Source of the DNA: an uncultured Flammeovirgaceae bacterium | GTDB lineage: Bacteria > Bacteroidota > Bacteroidia > Cytophagales > Cyclobacteriaceae | DNA length: 11,080 nucleotides | NCBI GenBank assembly: GCA_946480685.1 | Contig: CAMLLI010000057.1 | Coordinates: forward strand, 1 to 11,080 | Direction of reading: 5' to 3' | Part shown: one piece after another, positions 7,893 to 11,080 of the stretch | Position numbering within the stretch: position 1 is the stretch's first letter | Layout: each line of letters opens with the position of its first letter | Program-made: the position numbers and the translations under genes | Notes under the pieces: generated by a model | Seen by the model: the letters and a program-made list of their open reading frames with translations, nothing else | Told to the model about the DNA's origin: nothing | Database searches by the model: none

Positions 7893-8042
7893 GTTTATGG
7901 CTAACCCCGGAACAATCGCCTCTCATATCTATTCGCAGCTCTCTTTATAAATAAGTGCAGTAACCGGCCTGTGCTCACATCAGGACAATCGTAAGCTTGC
8001 CGCTTCTACTAAACCGTTGAAAAAATATAGCTGTGCTGGCAT

Positions 8043-8050
8043 TATATTTT
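8043..8050 (+). promoter_or_regulatory. Possible -7 promoter box for the receiver gene
   Basis: TATATTTT matches TAnnTTTG in all but the last base and lies 14 bp before the receiver ATG at 8065. A TTG at 8017-8019 is 23 bp upstream, somewhat farther than ideal for a -33 element. The rest of the 172-bp gap after the csp terminator shows no other recognisable feature. Confidence 0.25.
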
Positions 8051-8064
8051 ATGGTTCGTGACGG

Positions 8065-8517
8065 ATGGAACAACTGATCATTCCTCCAAACTCACCGATA
8101 CTAATTGTTGAAGACGACCCTGACGATCAGGATATTCTGAAATCCGTCTGCGCCGAGATCGGTGTGGGAGATCAACTTCTCTTCTTCAGTAACGGAAACA
8201 AGGTGCTTGAGTATTTGAAGACAACAACTCAAAAGCCTCTTCTCATTCTCTGCGATATTAATATGCCGCTGATGGATGGACTTGAACTACTGGAGAATAT
8301 CTGTCACGATGCATTCCTGAAACGCAAAAGTATACCCTTCATTTTCTTTTCCACAGCCGCAAGCCCTGCACAGGTACGGAGAGCGTATGAGCTTTCGGTT
8401 CAGGGATTCTTCCTCAAGGAGAACAGCTTCGAAGAATTGAAAAAAACAATGCACCTTATCCTGCGCTACTGGCTCAAGTGCCGGCACCCTAATTCTGTGA
8501 GCAGCATTATATACTGA
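8065..8517 (+). CDS. Stand-alone response regulator receiver (Rcp1/CheY-like)
   Basis: This 150-residue protein is a single phosphoacceptor domain with no output domain. The acidic pocket is E16-D17-D18 in ILIVEDDPDD, the phosphorylation site is D64 in ILCDINMP, the switch Thr is T97 in FFSTAA, and the conserved Lys is K118 in FFLKEN. The Pro that usually follows this Lys is Glu here. The C-terminus ILRYWLKCRHPNS resembles that of Rcp1-type receivers paired with soluble sensor kinases. The next gene, 79 bp downstream on the same strand, is a PAS histidine kinase, so the two are probably partners. The receiver may act by protein contact or pass phosphate to another protein, since it cannot bind DNA by itself. 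An AT-only hairpin overlaps its stop codon. Confidence 0.93.
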   Translation: MEQLIIPPNSPILIVEDDPDDQDILKSVCAEIGVGDQLLFFSNGNKVLEYLKTTTQKPLLILCDINMPLMDGLELLENICHDAFLKRKSIPFIFFSTAASPAQVRRAYELSVQGFFLKENSFEELKKTMHLILRYWLKCRHPNSVSSIIY

Positions 8518-8554
8518 CTATATAAGATCGATATCGTAATCACACCAGAATTAC

Positions 8555-8562
8555 TATCTTTC
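8555..8562 (+). promoter_or_regulatory. Possible -7 promoter box for the histidine kinase gene
   Basis: TATCTTTC matches TAnnTTTG except for the last base and lies 34 bp before ATG 8597, in the 79-bp gap between receiver and kinase. No convincing -33 element is seen. The kinase may instead be read through from the receiver promoter. Confidence 0.22.
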
Positions 8563-8596
8563 GTAGAACAGGTTTCTTATCAGGAAATAAAATACG

Positions 8597-9769
8597 ATGA
8601 GCTCTATGTCTCAAAAGAAACTCGCGCTTGGCAACCGAAGCCAACTGACCAGTTTATATTGGGAGAAGATGATTTCAGAGGTGCAGGATTATTCCTTTAT
8701 ACTGCTGGATAACGATGGCTATATCATTGACTGGAATAAAGGTGCTGAGACACTGAAAGGCTATACTACCGAAGAAGCTATCGGCCAGCACTTCCGTATA
8801 TTTTATACACGACAGGACCAGGAGCAACGCCTCCCGGAAAAATTCATAGAAAAGGCACGCATCAACGGTAAAGCAGAGTATGAAGGATGGCGTGTGCGTA
8901 AAGATGGAACGTTGTTCTGGAGCAGCGTTATTATTACGGCACTTCACAACGATGCACATGATGTGATCGGCTTTGCAAAAGTAACGCGTGATCTTACCGA
9001 GCGTAAATCGGCCGAAGACAAAATGAAGAAGAAGAATGCCGAGCTCGAGCAGATGAACCAGGAGCTTACTTCATTCGCGTATGTATCCAGCCACGACCTG
9101 CAGGCTCCGCTGCGAAAAATACAATCGTTCATTCACCGGATAAAAGAAGTGGATGGAGAAACGCTCTCTGATAAAGGCAAAGAGTATATGCAGCGCATTG
9201 TGAATACAACTTCGCACATGCAGGCGCTGATTGAAGATCTCCTCGCCTATTCACGAACATCCACACAGGAACGTAAATTTGAACGTGTCGATCTGAATGA
9301 GATCATTGAAATTGTTAAGCGCGACCTCGATGAAACGATTCGCGACAAGCATGCTGTAATGGAAGCTTCACCGCTACCGGTACTCGATCTGATACGCTTT
9401 CAGTTTCAACAGTTGTTTGTAAACCTGCTTAGCAACGCTCTCAAGTTCTCTCGAAAAGATATACACCCGCAGATACGCATCCATGCTGATGAAGTAACGG
9501 CTGACCAGATAAAAGGCTATACCGGTGATCTGACGAAACGGTTCCATCGTATTACTGTAGCGGATAACGGTATCGGGTTTGATGAAGCCTATAGCAACCG
9601 GATCTTTGAAGTTTTTCAACGCCTGCACGGACAAAGCGAATATAGCGGCACGGGTATAGGACTATCGATTTGCAAAAGGATTCTGGATAATCACAACGGG
9701 TTTATACAGGCGGAAGGAAAGCCGAATGAGGGGGCAACGTTTCACATCTATATTCCTGTTGAACGGTAG
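8597..9769 (+). CDS. Soluble PAS-domain sensor histidine kinase
   Basis: This 390-residue kinase senses a signal through one PAS domain and phosphorylates itself on His for transfer to a receiver, most likely the product of the gene just upstream. The PAS/PAC region covers about 25-137 and ends in VTRDLTERKSAED. A short coiled-coil-like linker (about 138-158) follows. The HisKA helix has the phosphoacceptor H166 in YVSSHDLQAPLRK. The ATPase domain has the N box with N276 and N280 (FVNLLSNALKFS), the G1 box VADNGIGF with D323, the F box RIFEVFQRL, and the G2 box GTGIGLSI (351-358). I see no signal peptide or membrane segment, so it is cytoplasmic. The start is ATG 8597, with ATG 8606 also possible; AGGAA about 11 nt before the first ATG is a weak ribosome site. 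The PAS ligand cannot be told from sequence. Confidence 0.95.
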   Translation: MSSMSQKKLALGNRSQLTSLYWEKMISEVQDYSFILLDNDGYIIDWNKGAETLKGYTTEEAIGQHFRIFYTRQDQEQRLPEKFIEKARINGKAEYEGWRVRKDGTLFWSSVIITALHNDAHDVIGFAKVTRDLTERKSAEDKMKKKNAELEQMNQELTSFAYVSSHDLQAPLRKIQSFIHRIKEVDGETLSDKGKEYMQRIVNTTSHMQALIEDLLAYSRTSTQERKFERVDLNEIIEIVKRDLDETIRDKHAVMEASPLPVLDLIRFQFQQLFVNLLSNALKFSRKDIHPQIRIHADEVTADQIKGYTGDLTKRFHRITVADNGIGFDEAYSNRIFEVFQRLHGQSEYSGTGIGLSICKRILDNHNGFIQAEGKPNEGATFHIYIPVER

Positions 9770-9797
9770 TCGTTATCCGTTAGCAAATCCAATTGCA

Positions 9798-9876
9798 CCA
9801 GGAACACAAAGAAGACACAGCGTTACATAAGACGTTGAGTAACTCCGTGTCTTCTCTGAGAACTTAGTGTCTCTGG
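9798..9876. repeat. Intergenic inverted repeat with a 17-bp hairpin core
   Basis: In the spacer between the convergent kinase and aldo/keto reductase genes, 9810-9826 (AGAAGACACAGCGTTAC) pairs with 9839-9855 (GTAACTCCGTGTCTTCT) at 15 of 17 positions around a 12-nt loop. Farther out, CCAGGAACAC (9798-9807) resembles the complement of GTGTCTCTGG (9867-9876), with extra bases on the right side. There is no T tract, so it is not a standard terminator. The GTGTCT/AGACAC-rich form resembles palindromes that recur in intergenic DNA of many bacteria, so I take it for a dispersed repeat. That is from memory and was not searched. Confidence 0.6.
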
Positions 9877-9934
9877 ATTTCAAACACGTGTAATGGGAAG
9901 CTATCTCTGCCTAAAGAGAAAATCGCCACCTCCA

Positions 9935-10828
9935 CTATATTTCCCCACGTGATGCCGTATAGAGCTCATACCAATCCTGGTGATCGAGCTGGATATTGAA
10001 AGCATTGGCAATGTTACGGATGCGTTGTTCTTCGCGCGTACCAATCAATGGAAGTGCTCCGAGTTTTATAAGCCACGCAACTGCCACGGACTCTATATCT
10101 ACACTATACTTCGCAGCCATCTCTTGTAACTTCTTGCGTACACGTACAGCCTGTTCATCTGTGCCCGTAGCAATTCTGCCACTGGCCACCGGTGCTGAAA
10201 CGAGTGGACGCATATAGCGTTGCTTGATATAGTCTATCTGCCCGTTGTCGAGTGCAGATGTGTTGAGCAGGTTCAACTCGAGGTGGTGTGTTACAATCGG
10301 AGTGTGCAGGTACGATGCCAGCAACTGGTGCTGGAACACAGAGAAGTTAGCCACACCAATATTTCTGATCTTTCCTGACTTCATCAGTTTCTCAAGCGCT
10401 ATAGCAGTCTCCTCAAGATTCGAAACGTGATCGAGGTGATCGAGTAAGAATATATCGATATAGTCGGTCTTGAGTTTACGAAGTGAGTTTTCTACGCTCT
10501 GCAGGATGTGAGTAGCCGAAGTATCGTAATGTTTTACGCGTATGGACGGGTTAGCAGCCTGCGGAATTTTTAAGCCGCATTTGGTAAACAGTACTATATC
10601 TTCACGCTTGAACGACTTTTTGCTGAGGAGCGCTCCAAACAATTCTTCACATTGTGAGGAACCATATATATCGGCATGGTCGAAAGTGTTAATGCCAAGT
10701 TCAAGGCAAAGGGCAACGATACGTTCCATCGATGCCGGGGCATTTTCGAGTTCGGTGTCCCAGCGGTAAAAACCATATACAGCGGGAGAAACCTTTGGAC
10801 CGGCATCACTTAAATAAATCTTTTGCAT
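9935..10828 (-). CDS. Aldo/keto reductase family oxidoreductase (YdhF-like)
   Basis: This 297-residue protein has the length and TIM-barrel sequence pattern of NAD(P)H-dependent aldo/keto reductases and resembles the E. coli YdhF group. Three of the four catalytic residues are clear: D50 and Y55 in TFDHADIYG, and K83 in FTKCG. The fourth, normally His in the (L/I)HRPD strand, reads Asp (D130) in DIFLLDHLDH, with His one place later. The spacing to SGKIRNIGVANFS is the same as in YdhF, so there is no indel, and activity may be altered. The cofactor end region is GTREEQRI (263-270), where family members have GSGKIER-like sequence. The start ATG 10828 gives MQKIYLSDAGPKVSPAVYGF, which fits the family. 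It converges on the kinase gene, shares no operon here, and its substrate cannot be predicted. Confidence 0.9.
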   Translation of the reverse strand: MQKIYLSDAGPKVSPAVYGFYRWDTELENAPASMERIVALCLELGINTFDHADIYGSSQCEELFGALLSKKSFKREDIVLFTKCGLKIPQAANPSIRVKHYDTSATHILQSVENSLRKLKTDYIDIFLLDHLDHVSNLEETAIALEKLMKSGKIRNIGVANFSVFQHQLLASYLHTPIVTHHLELNLLNTSALDNGQIDYIKQRYMRPLVSAPVASGRIATGTDEQAVRVRKKLQEMAAKYSVDIESVAVAWLIKLGALPLIGTREEQRIRNIANAFNIQLDHQDWYELYTASRGEI

Positions 10829-10913
10829 ACGCGCGTTAATCGGTTATACTACAAGTATCGCATTAAATATGTAAACAAAAAACAGGCGTGCTATATAATC
10901 AATGCAATTTTTG

Positions 10914-11047
10914 GGCCCGCTGAATACGCAGATAAACGCAGATTTTTAAAGGTATAGTAACGATATAACCTCCCTGATAAGATCCTCAATCATATACATA
11001 ATCTTCCGCGTGCATTTTTATGCGGAAATCCGCGGCATCTGCGGGCC
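10914..11047. repeat. Imperfect inverted repeat upstream of the aldo/keto reductase gene
   Basis: GGCCCGC (10914-10920) and GCGGGCC (11041-11047) are perfect inverted ends. Inward the pairing continues imperfectly: 20 of 29 positions between 10914-10942 and 11019-11047 are complementary. The left arm contains ACGCAGAT twice at a 10-bp step (10926-10933 and 10936-10943). The right arm carries GCGGAAATCCGCGG. The 76-bp centre is AT-rich with no reading frame. The rest of 10829-11080 shows no gene; the flank may hold the reductase promoter, but I see no good TAnnTTTG there. Confidence 0.5.
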
Positions 11048-11080
11048 TTAACCTGACAACTGTTTAAGCTCAACTTTTCT

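Noticed and set aside
7699..7926. 75-codon minus-strand open frame over csp and its terminator
   Set aside because: It crosses the terminator hairpin and lies antisense to an intact cold-shock domain.
1..11080. tRNA, rRNA, insertion sequence or prophage
   Set aside because: No cloverleaf, rRNA stretch, transposase, integrase or phage gene is apparent on either strand.

Overview
The window looks like chromosome of a Bacteroidota bacterium, most likely of the Cytophagales/Chitinophagales type. Three things point that way. The protein families are typical: a Bacteroidota-style AddA/AddB pair, RhlE beginning [13 protein letters not shown], a 65-aa cold-shock protein, and a PAS kinase paired with an Rcp1/CheY-like receiver. 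Two divergent promoters carry exact TAnnTTTG -7 boxes. Strong Shine-Dalgarno sequences are missing in front of most starts. The lineage is inferred from style, not from a search.

Layout. Positions 1-6040 (+) hold a recombination-repair operon: an AddA-like helicase/nuclease that enters from the left edge, followed through a 4-bp ATGA overlap by an AddB-like nuclease. The AddB-like frame is cut by one in-frame TAA at 5150-5152, although the same frame continues to the end of the nuclease and its Fe-S cysteines at 6040. Positions 6046-6156 are a convergent intergenic spacer with two inverted arrays of degenerate 8-bp units. Positions 6157-7844 form a divergent pair, rhlE (-) and a cold-shock protein (+), sharing a promoter region of about 210 bp; the csp gene ends at a strong hairpin terminator. 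Positions 8065-9769 (+) encode a stand-alone receiver protein and a soluble PAS histidine kinase. Positions 9935-10828 (-) encode an aldo/keto reductase. The spacer at 9770-9934 and the right flank at 10829-11080 each carry an imperfect inverted repeat.

How the genes work together. The AddA/AddB-like pair would process double-strand breaks for RecA-dependent repair, provided the AddB frame is intact in the living strain. The RhlE helicase and the cold-shock RNA chaperone are a plausible RNA-remodelling pair for growth in the cold. The receiver and kinase are probably cognate partners in a phosphorelay, as neither has a DNA-binding domain. The aldo/keto reductase stands alone.

I did not find a clearly new biological system. 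The most notable observations are the nonsense interruption of addB, an aldo/keto reductase whose catalytic His position reads Asp inside a perfect 9-bp tandem repeat, and the 8-bp-periodic inverted arrays downstream of the nuclease gene.
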